DNA of 47,518 nt from Verrucomicrobiota bacterium. GTDB taxonomy: Bacteria > Verrucomicrobiota > Verrucomicrobiia > Limisphaerales > UBA9464. The first letter of the stretch is position 1; every line of letters starts with the position of its first letter. Both the position numbers and the translations under genes were made by a program. The notes beneath the pieces are model-generated. The model saw nothing but the letters and a program-made list of their open reading frames with translations, was not told where the DNA came from and ran no database searches. The stretch lies in NCBI GenBank assembly GCA_947471985.1, contig CANIZL010000049.1, positions 1-47,518 of the forward strand. Direction: 5' to 3'. Shown piece after piece: positions 34,965-47,393 of the stretch.

Positions 34965-36791
34965 TCAGTCGGGCAGGGATTCAAAGGTTCCCGGCAACGA
35001 AGCGTGAGGCTGGCGGGATCGCTCCAGATAGAAACTGCCGACGGCCAGGGCATCCATCTGGGAATTGATGAAACAACGATATGCATCGTCGGGCGAGCAG
35101 ACGACGGGTTCCCCGCGGACGTTGAAGGAAGTGTTGATCAGGAGCGGGCATCCGGTGAGCGCCTCGAAGTGTTTCAGTAACGCGTGAAATTGCGGGTTCT
35201 CGGACGCGGTGACGGTCTGCACGCGAGCCGACCCGTCCACGTGGGTGACCGCCGGAATACGCGAGTGCTGCTGCTGCAATCGAGCCAGGCCGGTGACCGC
35301 AGGATCCACCCCCAGCCGCTGCGCGTCCGCCACCGGGGCGACCAGCAGCATGTAGGGCGAGGGCGCGGAGAGCTGGAAAAACTCCGTCGCTCGCTCGGCC
35401 AGAATCGCGGGTGCAAACGGGCGGAATGATTCGCGGAACTTCACCTTCAAATTCATCACCGATTGCATCTTGGGTGAGCGCGGATCCCCCAGGATCGATC
35501 GGTGTCCGAGCGCGCGCGGACCGAATTCCATCCGCCCCTGAACCCAGCCCACTACCTGCTCGGACGCGAGGGCTCCCGCGGTCCGTGCGAGCAGCGCTTC
35601 CGGGCTGAGTTTCTCGTAGACGGCCCCGTGGTTGCGCAGCACGGCTTCAATTTCGGCGTCGCCAAATTCGGGTCCGAGAAAGCCGCCCTGCATGGCGTCG
35701 GGGGTCTGCGGTTGGCGGGCTTGATCGAAGCCATCGCGATCCGTTGGGGCATGCCACGCCGCAAGGGCGGCCCCGAGCGCGCCGCCGGCATCACCTGCGG
35801 CGGGTTGGATCCACAGTCGCTCAAACGGACCCTCGCGCAGGATCCGGCCATTGGCGACGCAGTTCAAAGCGACCCCACCGGCGAGACAGAGATTTCGCGA
35901 TCCGGTCAGCGCGTGGGCTTGCCGGGCCAGTCCCAGCAGGGCTTCCTCAACAACCACTTGGATGGAGCGGGCCAGATCGAGATGGCGACGTTCGATGGGT
36001 GCCTCGGGCGGTCGCGGCGGGCCGGAAAAGAGGCGGTGAAATTTCTCGTTGCTGAGATAATCGTCCGCGAGGAAATCAAAATAAGCGAGATTCAGCCGGA
36101 AGGAGCCGTCGGGTTTCAGCTCCAGCAATTCGCGGCGGATGCTGTCCGCCCAGGTGGGTTCGCCATATGGCGCGAGGCCCATGAGTTTGTACTCGCCCGA
36201 ATTGACGCGGAAGCCGCAGTAGGCCGTGAAGGCCGAATAGAGCAGCCCGAGGGAATGCGGAAACCGCAGCTCGCTCAGCAGTTCCACGCGCGAGCCGACG
36301 CCCTTGCCGATGGTGGTGGTGGCCCATTCCCCCACGCCGTCCACGGTGAGGATGGCCGCCTCGGCGAACGGCGACGGCAGGAAGGCACTGGCGGCGTGGG
36401 CCTCGTGGTGGGTGGTGAAAAGGATGGGGCAGTCGGCGCGCAGACCCGGAAGTTTCTGTCGCAACGTCTGCCGGGTGTTGAGCCGCTCACCCAGCCAGCC
36501 GGGCATTGTTCGTCCAAAGGCGGCCAGTCCGCGAGGCGCCAGCGAAAGGAAGGTTTCGAGCGTGCGACTGAATTTCAGGATCGGCTTTTCGTAGAAGGCG
36601 ACGGCGTCGATTTGGTCCGCGCGGAGCCCGGCCCGTTGGAGACAGAAATCGACGGCCCGCGCGGGGAATTGGGCGTCGTTCTTGCGGCGGGAGAAACGTT
36701 CCTCCTGAGCGGCGGCGAGAATCACGCCGTCGCCCAACAGGACAGCAGCGGAATCGTGATAAAACGCGGAGAGACCCAGGAGGTACCGCAT
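34965..36791 (-). CDS. NodU/CmcH-family carbamoyltransferase
   Basis: 608 residues. The enzyme transfers a carbamoyl group from carbamoyl phosphate (via an adenylated intermediate) to a hydroxyl of a sugar or other acceptor. The N-terminal Kae1-like half starts LLGLSAFYHDSAAVLL, with FTTHHEAHAASAFLPS (His128-His129 and His132, metal site) and TVDGVGEWATTTIG (about 149-162, phosphate loop). The C-terminal YrdC-like half has GWVQGRMEFGPRALGHRSI and INTSFNVRGEPVVCSP. Length and motifs are complete, so it should be active. Acceptors in the family include Nod factors, antibiotics and polysaccharides; here an exported glycan is plausible because of the membrane-protein neighbours. It is 19 bp from the DUF5989-like gene and overlaps nothing. 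Confidence 0.9.
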   Translation of the reverse strand: MRYLLGLSAFYHDSAAVLLGDGVILAAAQEERFSRRKNDAQFPARAVDFCLQRAGLRADQIDAVAFYEKPILKFSRTLETFLSLAPRGLAAFGRTMPGWLGERLNTRQTLRQKLPGLRADCPILFTTHHEAHAASAFLPSPFAEAAILTVDGVGEWATTTIGKGVGSRVELLSELRFPHSLGLLYSAFTAYCGFRVNSGEYKLMGLAPYGEPTWADSIRRELLELKPDGSFRLNLAYFDFLADDYLSNEKFHRLFSGPPRPPEAPIERRHLDLARSIQVVVEEALLGLARQAHALTGSRNLCLAGGVALNCVANGRILREGPFERLWIQPAAGDAGGALGAALAAWHAPTDRDGFDQARQPQTPDAMQGGFLGPEFGDAEIEAVLRNHGAVYEKLSPEALLARTAGALASEQVVGWVQGRMEFGPRALGHRSILGDPRSPKMQSVMNLKVKFRESFRPFAPAILAERATEFFQLSAPSPYMLLVAPVADAQRLGVDPAVTGLARLQQQHSRIPAVTHVDGSARVQTVTASENPQFHALLKHFEALTGCPLLINTSFNVRGEPVVCSPDDAYRCFINSQMDALAVGSFYLERSRQPHASLPGTFESLPD

Positions 36792-36810
36792 GGCAGGTGG
36801 CCCAGGTGGG

Positions 36811-36963
36811 CTAGAGGAACGGGTAGAGGAACGGAGCCACCGCGGAACTGGAGGACAAGACCACGAGCGCGGCGAGGAGGATCAGCGTCACCACGAGCGG
36901 GATGAGCCACCATTTCTTTTCCTGCCGGAGGAACCGGCTGAATTCCTTGATCAAGTCCCACAT
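36811..36963 (-). CDS. Small single-span membrane protein, DUF5989-like
   Basis: 50 residues: MWDLIKEFSRFLRQEKKWWLIP, then LVVTLILLAALVVLSSSSAV and a C-terminal APFLYPFL. A short amphipathic, Trp/Lys-rich head is followed by one membrane span, as in the DUF5989 family of peptides that accompany SxtJ and carbamoyltransferase genes. The ATG at 36963 is 8 bp after the stop of the SGNH/TPR gene, and the TAG is 19 bp before the carbamoyltransferase start, so it sits inside a tight operon. Its exact role is unknown; it may be a membrane partner of the carbamoyltransferase. Confidence 0.8.
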   Translation of the reverse strand: MWDLIKEFSRFLRQEKKWWLIPLVVTLILLAALVVLSSSSAVAPFLYPFL

Positions 36964-36971
36964 GCGAGTCG

Positions 36972-39314
36972 CTAGTTTTGATTGAGTTTGGTCCGCGCCT
37001 GCTGCAGATAGGCCCGCGCTTGGGCGTTGGTCGGCTGCAGTTTCAGCGCGGCTTCAAATTCCGGTATGGCCTCCTGGAAACGGGACCGTTGCGCCAGGGC
37101 GACGCCCAGGTCCAGGCGCGCCGCCATGAAATTGGGCTGCATCTCGATTACTTTCCGAAACTCCGCTTCCGCCTCGGCCGGCTGTCCCGAACGGCTTAAT
37201 TCGATCGCCAGACGGTGGCGCAATAGGGGGTTTCTGGGCTCGCGTCGCGAGGCTTCGGTCAGGGCCTCCGCGGACTTCGCGTAGGCCTTCTGTCCGGAAT
37301 ACATCTCCGCCAGACGCTCCAGCGGTACCGTTGCTGACGGATGTTCCGCGGCCGCCCGACGCAGATCCGCGGTGCCTTCGTCGATCCGTCCCAGGCCCAC
37401 CAGCGCTACTCCGTGATTGACCCGCGCCTGGAGGTTGCGGGGCGCCAGCACCAGAGCCCGATCCAAGGCGCGAACAGCCGCATCGAGTTTTCCGGTTCCG
37501 CCGAGCACCAAGCCCAGGCCCAGGCTGGCTTCCACGAAGTCCGGTCGCAGGGTGAGGGCGTGCTCATAGGCGGCCTGGGCTCCGGTGGGATTTCCCCCGG
37601 CGGCCAACGATTCCCCGAGTTGATACCAAGCGACAACGTGGGCCGGGGCGAGCGCGACCACCTGTTGCCACTCCGCACCGGCATCGGCCCAGCGACGGCC
37701 GGATTGCAACAGGCGCGCCAGCTGCTCGCGCAGATGCGCATCGGTCGGGTGTTGGGTGACCACCGTGCGGATCCGATCCACCGCGTTGGTGAAGCCGGCG
37801 GGGCGAACCCCGCGGTTGGCTTCAGCCAGTCGATCGTCGATGAACCGATTGCGCAGTTCAGCGTTGCTTTGTTGCGAGAACGGCGGGCGATCACAGAGCG
37901 CACGGGTCTGACTCCAAAGTCGGGCCTCGGCAAATGGGCTGCCACCCAAACGCTCCAGACACGGCTCAAACTCCCGCCACGGCGTTGCGTTTCCGGTCTC
38001 ACCCAGCCACTGGGCGATCTGCTCGGCAAACAGGCGGGCGAGACGATAATTTCCTTCCGGACGCAGATGCACGTGTTCGAGGAACAGATCCGCGCCCGGC
38101 GGCCGGTCGGCTTCCGCGCCCCGCAGGTCCCGATCCGCATCAACTAAACGAACCGAGTCCGGCGGGAAGGCCTTGGCGACTTCGCGGGTAACTTGAATCA
38201 CCCCGGAGTCCGCGCGGAAGCGCAGGGTGTCGAGATCCCGCGCCCGCTCCAGGGCGGCCCGGCCCGCTGCGTTCGCCCCGGCGTTCAGGTGAGCCATGCC
38301 GAGGCGATACTGCGTCTCGGCGTCCTCGGGCCAGAGCGCGATCGCGTTGGTCCACGCGGCGATCGCTTCCGGCAGTGCCCCTTGTTCATCCAACGCTCGC
38401 GCCGCCGCCACGGCCGCCGTCCACGCCGCGTACCCGGGGCGATTGGTCTGCCCCGCACTCACCGAGGTGAACGGTGGGCAGTCCACCAGGTTCACCGCCA
38501 TGGTACTGAGCAGGACCTTCGCCCCGGCACTGCGCCCCAGATTCACGGTGTCCCGCAGGTTGGCGGCGAAGTTGTCGCGCATGGCCGGCAGGCGGGGGTC
38601 GTCCGCCGTCACCTGATGGTTCAAAAACATCTCCAGGCCGGTCCAGCGTTGGGTCATGGAGAGACCGTCCCCGGCGGCGGCCGGGTGATCCGTCAGCCAC
38701 TGCCCAAAGGCGGTTTGCCGCAATCGCAGTCCCAGGCGGACGGTGGTGAGTCCGGGCAGGCCGCCCGCACCCACCGAGGCGGGCCCGAAGGGGCCGATGA
38801 CCTCGTTGTTCCCCGCATAGATCAACCAGAAGTCCGCCTGGAGTCGTCGGGAGTCGCGGGCTGCTTCCCGGATCGCGTAGGAATTGAGGGCCGTAATCGC
38901 CGTGTTGATGACCTCGATCGGACGTCCCGGGTAGCGGGCCTCGAGCAGGGCTTCCAAAAAACGCGACATACCGAATGCCGGTTCCGGGTCGCCCAAGGCC
39001 GCCGATTCCCCGAAGACCACGATGCGTAGGGTTTTTCCTGACGCCCGTTCGGGGACCCGGGTCGAGCGGGGCATCCGGGCCAGCACACTGCCGACAAAGC
39101 GGTTGGCAAACTGTGGGTTGGGCATCAACTCGCCCGGGATCTCCGTGGGGATCCAGTAGCCGGTCGGGCTATGCCGGCCGCGCAGGCGCAGGGTCCCTTC
39201 AATCGCCGCCAAGGCCAGCAGGGGCAGCAGGACGGCAATCAACCGGAACCAACGCCGTCGCCGGCCGCCGGGCGGGGCGACAGAGGGACCATTCTGGGGG
39301 AGCGCAGGGGACAC
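36972..39314 (-). CDS. SGNH-hydrolase-like membrane protein with TPR domains
   Basis: 780 residues from a GTG start. A basic N-terminus (GGRRRRWFR) and one membrane segment (about 24-40, LIAVLLPLLALAAIEG) anchor it, with the rest probably outside. SGNH blocks are visible: VFGESAALGDP with Ser104 (block I), YAGNNEVIGPFG with Asn170 (block III), and DLFLEHVHLRPEGN with His414/His416 (block V). TPR-like helices interrupt the domain (about 310-365) and continue after it (490-780; PTGAQAAYEHALTLRPDFVE, NLQARVNHGVALVGLGRIDE). Related SGNH proteins add or remove acyl groups from polysaccharides. It heads the DUF5989-carbamoyltransferase-SxtJ-DUF1573 run, so it may modify the same polymer; this is inference. 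Confidence 0.75.
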   Translation of the reverse strand: MSPALPQNGPSVAPPGGRRRRWFRLIAVLLPLLALAAIEGTLRLRGRHSPTGYWIPTEIPGELMPNPQFANRFVGSVLARMPRSTRVPERASGKTLRIVVFGESAALGDPEPAFGMSRFLEALLEARYPGRPIEVINTAITALNSYAIREAARDSRRLQADFWLIYAGNNEVIGPFGPASVGAGGLPGLTTVRLGLRLRQTAFGQWLTDHPAAAGDGLSMTQRWTGLEMFLNHQVTADDPRLPAMRDNFAANLRDTVNLGRSAGAKVLLSTMAVNLVDCPPFTSVSAGQTNRPGYAAWTAAVAAARALDEQGALPEAIAAWTNAIALWPEDAETQYRLGMAHLNAGANAAGRAALERARDLDTLRFRADSGVIQVTREVAKAFPPDSVRLVDADRDLRGAEADRPPGADLFLEHVHLRPEGNYRLARLFAEQIAQWLGETGNATPWREFEPCLERLGGSPFAEARLWSQTRALCDRPPFSQQSNAELRNRFIDDRLAEANRGVRPAGFTNAVDRIRTVVTQHPTDAHLREQLARLLQSGRRWADAGAEWQQVVALAPAHVVAWYQLGESLAAGGNPTGAQAAYEHALTLRPDFVEASLGLGLVLGGTGKLDAAVRALDRALVLAPRNLQARVNHGVALVGLGRIDEGTADLRRAAAEHPSATVPLERLAEMYSGQKAYAKSAEALTEASRREPRNPLLRHRLAIELSRSGQPAEAEAEFRKVIEMQPNFMAARLDLGVALAQRSRFQEAIPEFEAALKLQPTNAQARAYLQQARTKLNQN

Positions 39315-39569
39315 CTCGTAGATTTAGGCGGGGGCAAATCCGCGCCGCAAGGCGGAACTCACAGGAATCCGGGGCTTGCCGGTTCACCCCTGTTTTCCGG
39401 GAGCTGACCCCGCATTGTTGCTCAATTTCCGCTTGCACCTCACGGAGCTCCTCACTACTCAGTTCCTCGTCACCCCTGCAGAAACCGAAAAAGTCGACCT
39501 TGTGTCGGCGTTTAGGCGTCTGTGGGTGGATAGGACGTCACACACATGTCATGAGAAAGTTTCTCTATC
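39315..39569. promoter_or_regulatory. Divergent intergenic region with a GACGTC site
   Basis: 255 bp between the minus-strand operon and the second giant secreted-protein gene. No gene is seen. TAGGACGTCA at 39531-39540 resembles the TAGACGTCA of the inverted repeat before the first giant gene. GAGAAA and TTTCTC flank a single G at 39553-39565, just before the start codon at 39570. No convincing -35/-10 pair was found. Confidence 0.4.
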
Positions 39570-42500
39570 ATGAAGAACGCACTAAAAAAACGCTCAATTA
39601 GCAGAACACCCGCACTGCGGATGCTCAGCGCCGGCACGGCGCTGGCCGCATTACTCGGGGCCTCCGTTGGTCTGGCCGGAACGCTGGATTACAACTTCTC
39701 CACCCAGCCCGCCGACTTGAACGTCGGTGGCAACAACCCCGACTGGTATGTCAGTGCGGGCGGCAATCCCGGCGGCTTTCTCGCCCTCACCTACTCGGTG
39801 GGTTCCCAGAAAACCGCCGTGGTGTTCCCGGAAACCGATCCCGGAAAAATCCTCACCGGCTTCGAATTCTCCTGCGATCTCCGGATCGGCAACCCCTCGG
39901 GTGACCGGGCCGCGGACGGATTCAGCATCAGCTTCGCCCGTACGGGTGATCCGCTGCTGGACGACGCGAACTCGGACCTGTTCGGCGGCGGCTGCTGCGC
40001 GGAAACGGGCACCAAGACGGGTATCGCCGTCTCGTTCGACACCTGGGCGGGTAACACCTTCCCGAACGATCCCACCGATAAGAGCGATATCGAAGGTATT
40101 ATCGTTCGTGTCGATGACGTGACCGTTCAAAAGATCGCCCTGCCCACCCGGAATGGTTCGGCGGACGACATCACCAGTCTCCAGACCGGTCCCCGTAACG
40201 CGGCGTATTGGCCGGACGGCGACCCGAAGGATCCGGCCGCTTGGGCCGGCCTCGCCTGGCGTCCCTTCTCCATCAAGCTGACGACCGACGGCAAGCTGAC
40301 CGTGACCTGGAAGGGTAACAAGGTTCTGGATAACTACCAGACCACCTACTTCCCGTCCGGTGGCCGCCTCGTGTTCGCGGCCCGTACGGGTGGTTCCAAC
40401 GAAGAAACCCACGTGGACAACATCCACCTGACCACGACGGCGCAGGCGGTGACGGCTGTTCCCGGACCGGTGGGCGCCCTGACGGCCGCTCAAGTGGGTT
40501 CGCGCCGGGTCTTGTTGACCTGGAACGCCGCCACGGTGGCCGGTGACGCGAACGCCAAGGTCGCGTACGAAGTTGAACGGGATGGTGTCGTCCTCAAGAC
40601 GCTGCTCACCTCGCTCTCCTATGACGATCGCACGGTGGAACCGGGCAAGACCTACAACTACAAGGTCCGCGGCTTGAACATCGCCGCCCTCGCGGGTCCC
40701 GATCAAGCGGTGACGGCGAAGACGGGCACCGATGTGGCCGGCATCGGCTTCCTGAAGGCCGAACAGTGGACGGGCATCAATGGTACCGCCGTTGACGGTG
40801 GCATCAGCGATGGGCACTTCAGCGACGCTCCGGACCGGGTTCGGTTCGTGAACGGCTTCAGCTTCGGTGAAACGTCGGGCTTCGGCGATACCTGGGGTGA
40901 CAACTTCATCGCCAAGCTCTCCGGTGTCTTCACGGCGCCCAAGTCCGGTAACTTCCGCTTCTTCGTCCGCTCGGACGACGCGAGCGCGTTGTACCTGAAC
41001 ACGGCCGGTGCGGCGATTCCGGATGTGACCTCCGCGACCGCGATTGCGACTGAGACCGGTTGCTGTAACGCGTTCCGTGATGTGGCGGATCCGCTGCCGT
41101 CCCAGACCTCCGAAGTGATTGCCCTGACCAAGGGCAAACAATACGGCATCGCGTTCCTCGTCAAAGAGGGCGGCGGTGGCGACTGGGGCCAGGTGGCCCT
41201 GCGCGAAGAGGGTGACACGACGCCCGCTGGTAGCCTCACCCCGCTCCGCGGTGGTGTGCTGGCCAGTCCGGTGGACGCCACCGGTGCTTCCGTCACGTTG
41301 ACCACGGTTCCCGCGGCCCAGACGGCGGTGGCGAACTCCACGGTGACCTTCACGGCGGCGGCCACGGCTGTGGCCCCGTACGGTGGTGACTACGGCAACG
41401 CGATCGTCTATCAGTGGTACGTCAACGGTGACGCGATCCTGAATGCGAACAGCGCCACGTACAAGATTGACGCCGTTCCCCAGAGCCTCAACAACGCGGA
41501 CATCAAGGTGGCCGCGGGTGTCGCCGGTGCCTGGTCGGCCAGCCCCACCGTCAAGTTGACGGTTACGGCGGACACGATCGCTCCGACGGTGAAGCGCATT
41601 GGTGGATCCGATCTGTTCAACTCGGCGACGGTGGTGTTCAGCGAGCCCGTGGGTGATTCCGCGCTGGTGCTGTCCCACTACTCCATCACCGGCCTGACGC
41701 TCAGCGCGCCGGTCCGCGTCGACAACCGCACCATCCGGTTCACGACCAGCAAGCAGGCGCTGGACACCGGCTACCCGGTCACGATCAACGGTGTGCTGGA
41801 TAACTCCGGCAACCCGAGCGCGTATACCGGCACGTTCCGCAGCTTCCAGCTCAAGAAGGGCTTGGTTCAGTTCGGCGAATGGCAGGGTCAGACGGGTGGT
41901 TTCAGCACCTGGATCGACAACGGTGTGCAGGATCTCGCCCCGACCACGGTGGCTCTGAAGAGCACCTTCTGGAGCGAAATCGGCAACACGGCGACCGAAA
42001 ACTACTTCGGTCAGTTGAAGGCCCTCTTCACCCCGGCCACGACGGGTGACTATGTGTTCTTCATGTCCTCCGATGACCACGGCGAGCTGTACCTCAGCAC
42101 GAACGAGGATCCGGCGAACAAGAAGAAGATCGCGATCGAACCCGCTTGGGGCGGCGAACGCAACTGGGTTGGTAACAACACCGACAACAACAACGGCAGC
42201 CGCGGTCTGATCGAAGACGGCGCGCGCTCCAACCGGTCCGACCAATACGCGGACACCGAATGGTCCACGGGTGCGAATGGCAACGTCCGCCTGACGGCCG
42301 GTTCCAAGTACTACATCGAGCTGCTCTACAAAGAAGGCGGCGGCGGTGACCACGGCGCGGCGACCTTCAAGCTGAAGGCGGACGCGGATCCCGCGGACGG
42401 CTCGGCGAGCAAACTGGCGGGCGACCTCGTCTCCTGGTATGCGGATCCGACCCTCCTGGTTCCGATTATCACCACCGGACCGAAGCCGGTGAACTTCACC

Positions 42501-43571
42501 AAGGGCGATGCGATCAGCTTCAGCGTGGTGGTCGATTCGGCCATCCCGGTGACCTACCAGTGGTTCAAGACCAAGCACGCGATCGCCGGTGCGACCGCCG
42601 CGACCTTGACCATCCCCAACGCGGGTGTGGCCAACATCGGTGACTACTACGTCGAAGTGACCAACGACAACGGCACCACGAGCAGCTACCCCGACGACAA
42701 CAGCCGCGCCACCATGAAGGGTGCGTTTGTGATCGAGGCGGAAGACTTCAACTACGGCAGTGGCCAGACCATTGCCGGAGCGAGCACGATGCCGCTGGTG
42801 GCGGGTCTGTATGAAGGCAAGGATGGCGTCCTGGACGTCGACTTCCACAACGGCGAATCCACCGGTGACTCCGGCGCGAACGGCAACAACTACCGCAACG
42901 GTTGGTCGAACAACGGCACGGTCGTTCAAGCGGCGGCTGGCGCGAACATCGATGTCGTCAGCGACAACGGTGGCGGCGGCCCGGGCAACCAGAACAAGGT
43001 CCGTCCTGACTTCGAGTTGACCAACAACTACAAGATCGGTTGGGGCGATACGGGCGACTGGTTCAACTACACCCGCAGCCTGCCGGCTGGTAGCTACAAC
43101 GCCGTGGTGGTCTACTCCCACGACGGTCGTACGGCCGATGCCTATGGCTTCGCGCTGGAACTCGTGGCGACTCCTGCTCAGGCCAACTCCGTCACCACTC
43201 TGGTGGGCGAAGTCACGGTCAGCGGCACGGGCGCCTGGAGCTCGGATGACAGCGCTCCGTTGCTGGCTCCGGGTACCCAGAACCTGGCGTCGATCGCGCT
43301 CGGTGCGAACAGCACCCTCCGCTTGCGCCTGACCACCGGCGGTGGCGGCGACATCGACTACATCCTCCTCTATCCCGCGGCGGCCTCCGGACTTCCTTCT
43401 CCGGGCGTCATCGGACGTGGTGCGGATGGCAAGCTCACGGTCACTTGGACGAGCGGCAAGCTCCAGGCGGCCCCGAGCGTCAATGGTCCTTGGACGGACG
43501 TCGCGGGCGCCACGAGCCCCTACACGTTCGCCCCGAGCCAGACCCAGCTGTTCGGTCGCATTGTTAAGTAA
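39570..43571 (+). CDS. Giant secreted protein: lectin-like, FN3, two PA14, Ig-like and CBM6-like domains
   Basis: 1333 residues. A signal-peptide-like N-terminus ends near LLGASVGLAG. Domain order, judged by eye: legume-lectin-like beta sandwich (about 35-290, DGFSISFARTGDP); FN3 (297-388); PA14 (about 391-557, GNFRFFVRSDDASALYLN); Ig-like (574-668); an Ig/SwmB-like segment (about 668-760); second PA14 (about 760-957, GDYVFFMSSDDHGELYLS); Ig-like (about 960-1040); CBM6-like (about 1051-1270, FVIEAEDFNYGSGQT, then GDTGDWFNYTRSLPAGSYN). The C-terminal tail ends LFGRIVK. The calcium- and sugar-binding fold set points to a carbohydrate-binding matrix protein. Codon usage is strongly biased as in the gene at 26196. 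No catalytic domain was recognised. Confidence 0.8.
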   Translation: MKNALKKRSISRTPALRMLSAGTALAALLGASVGLAGTLDYNFSTQPADLNVGGNNPDWYVSAGGNPGGFLALTYSVGSQKTAVVFPETDPGKILTGFEFSCDLRIGNPSGDRAADGFSISFARTGDPLLDDANSDLFGGGCCAETGTKTGIAVSFDTWAGNTFPNDPTDKSDIEGIIVRVDDVTVQKIALPTRNGSADDITSLQTGPRNAAYWPDGDPKDPAAWAGLAWRPFSIKLTTDGKLTVTWKGNKVLDNYQTTYFPSGGRLVFAARTGGSNEETHVDNIHLTTTAQAVTAVPGPVGALTAAQVGSRRVLLTWNAATVAGDANAKVAYEVERDGVVLKTLLTSLSYDDRTVEPGKTYNYKVRGLNIAALAGPDQAVTAKTGTDVAGIGFLKAEQWTGINGTAVDGGISDGHFSDAPDRVRFVNGFSFGETSGFGDTWGDNFIAKLSGVFTAPKSGNFRFFVRSDDASALYLNTAGAAIPDVTSATAIATETGCCNAFRDVADPLPSQTSEVIALTKGKQYGIAFLVKEGGGGDWGQVALREEGDTTPAGSLTPLRGGVLASPVDATGASVTLTTVPAAQTAVANSTVTFTAAATAVAPYGGDYGNAIVYQWYVNGDAILNANSATYKIDAVPQSLNNADIKVAAGVAGAWSASPTVKLTVTADTIAPTVKRIGGSDLFNSATVVFSEPVGDSALVLSHYSITGLTLSAPVRVDNRTIRFTTSKQALDTGYPVTINGVLDNSGNPSAYTGTFRSFQLKKGLVQFGEWQGQTGGFSTWIDNGVQDLAPTTVALKSTFWSEIGNTATENYFGQLKALFTPATTGDYVFFMSSDDHGELYLSTNEDPANKKKIAIEPAWGGERNWVGNNTDNNNGSRGLIEDGARSNRSDQYADTEWSTGANGNVRLTAGSKYYIELLYKEGGGGDHGAATFKLKADADPADGSASKLAGDLVSWYADPTLLVPIITTGPKPVNFTKGDAISFSVVVDSAIPVTYQWFKTKHAIAGATAATLTIPNAGVANIGDYYVEVTNDNGTTSSYPDDNSRATMKGAFVIEAEDFNYGSGQTIAGASTMPLVAGLYEGKDGVLDVDFHNGESTGDSGANGNNYRNGWSNNGTVVQAAAGANIDVVSDNGGGGPGNQNKVRPDFELTNNYKIGWGDTGDWFNYTRSLPAGSYNAVVVYSHDGRTADAYGFALELVATPAQANSVTTLVGEVTVSGTGAWSSDDSAPLLAPGTQNLASIALGANSTLRLRLTTGGGGDIDYILLYPAAASGLPSPGVIGRGADGKLTVTWTSGKLQAAPSVNGPWTDVAGATSPYTFAPSQTQLFGRIVK

Positions 43572-43594
43572 TAACAACGCGTAAACGCTTCACA

Positions 43595-43627
43595 CAGGGC
43601 TGGAGTTCACACTCCAGCCCTGTTTTT
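43595..43627 (+). terminator. Strong Rho-independent terminator
   Basis: A perfect 12-bp stem, 43595-43606 with 43611-43622 (CAGGGCTGGAGT / ACTCCAGCCCTG), a TCAC loop, then five Ts. It lies 23 bp past the giant-protein stop and 19 bp before the next start codon, so the VCBS gene is either read-through expressed or has its own promoter. Confidence 0.92.
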
Positions 43628-43645
43628 CATTTCGGTTTTCATTTC

Positions 43646-47122
<3,477 letters not shown>

Positions 47123-47393
47123 ATTGTGTGCGGGGTCTCCCTGCGGCCGCGCGGGTTAGTTCTCTGTGCTCCGGGGGGGATTCCTCCAGGTTTTGGATTG
47201 CGGCAGTCCTCTGACGCTTGGGAGACAGACGTACGAGCAGGCTGGACGTCGAGCTTTCCCAGCGGACCGGCGTTGAATGTTTCGGTGCGCGTTGGGTTGG
47301 TTCACGCCCCACTCCAAAGCGGTAGAAGACGCTCACCCTTACCCACAAATCTTGAGGCTAGACGCGCGGGATTCTTTCAATGATGCTGACCGG
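47123..47393. other. Gene-free stretch at right end
   Basis: 271 bp after the VCBS gene with no convincing gene. No clear terminator hairpin was found directly after the stop. Composition shifts to lower GC near 47340-47380, ahead of the partial gene that follows. Confidence 0.3.

Noticed and set aside
39651-43577. A 1308-codon open frame on the minus strand opposite the second giant gene
   Set aside because: Same reason: a mirror of strong codon bias on the sense strand; the sense protein has clear lectin, PA14 and CBM-like domains.
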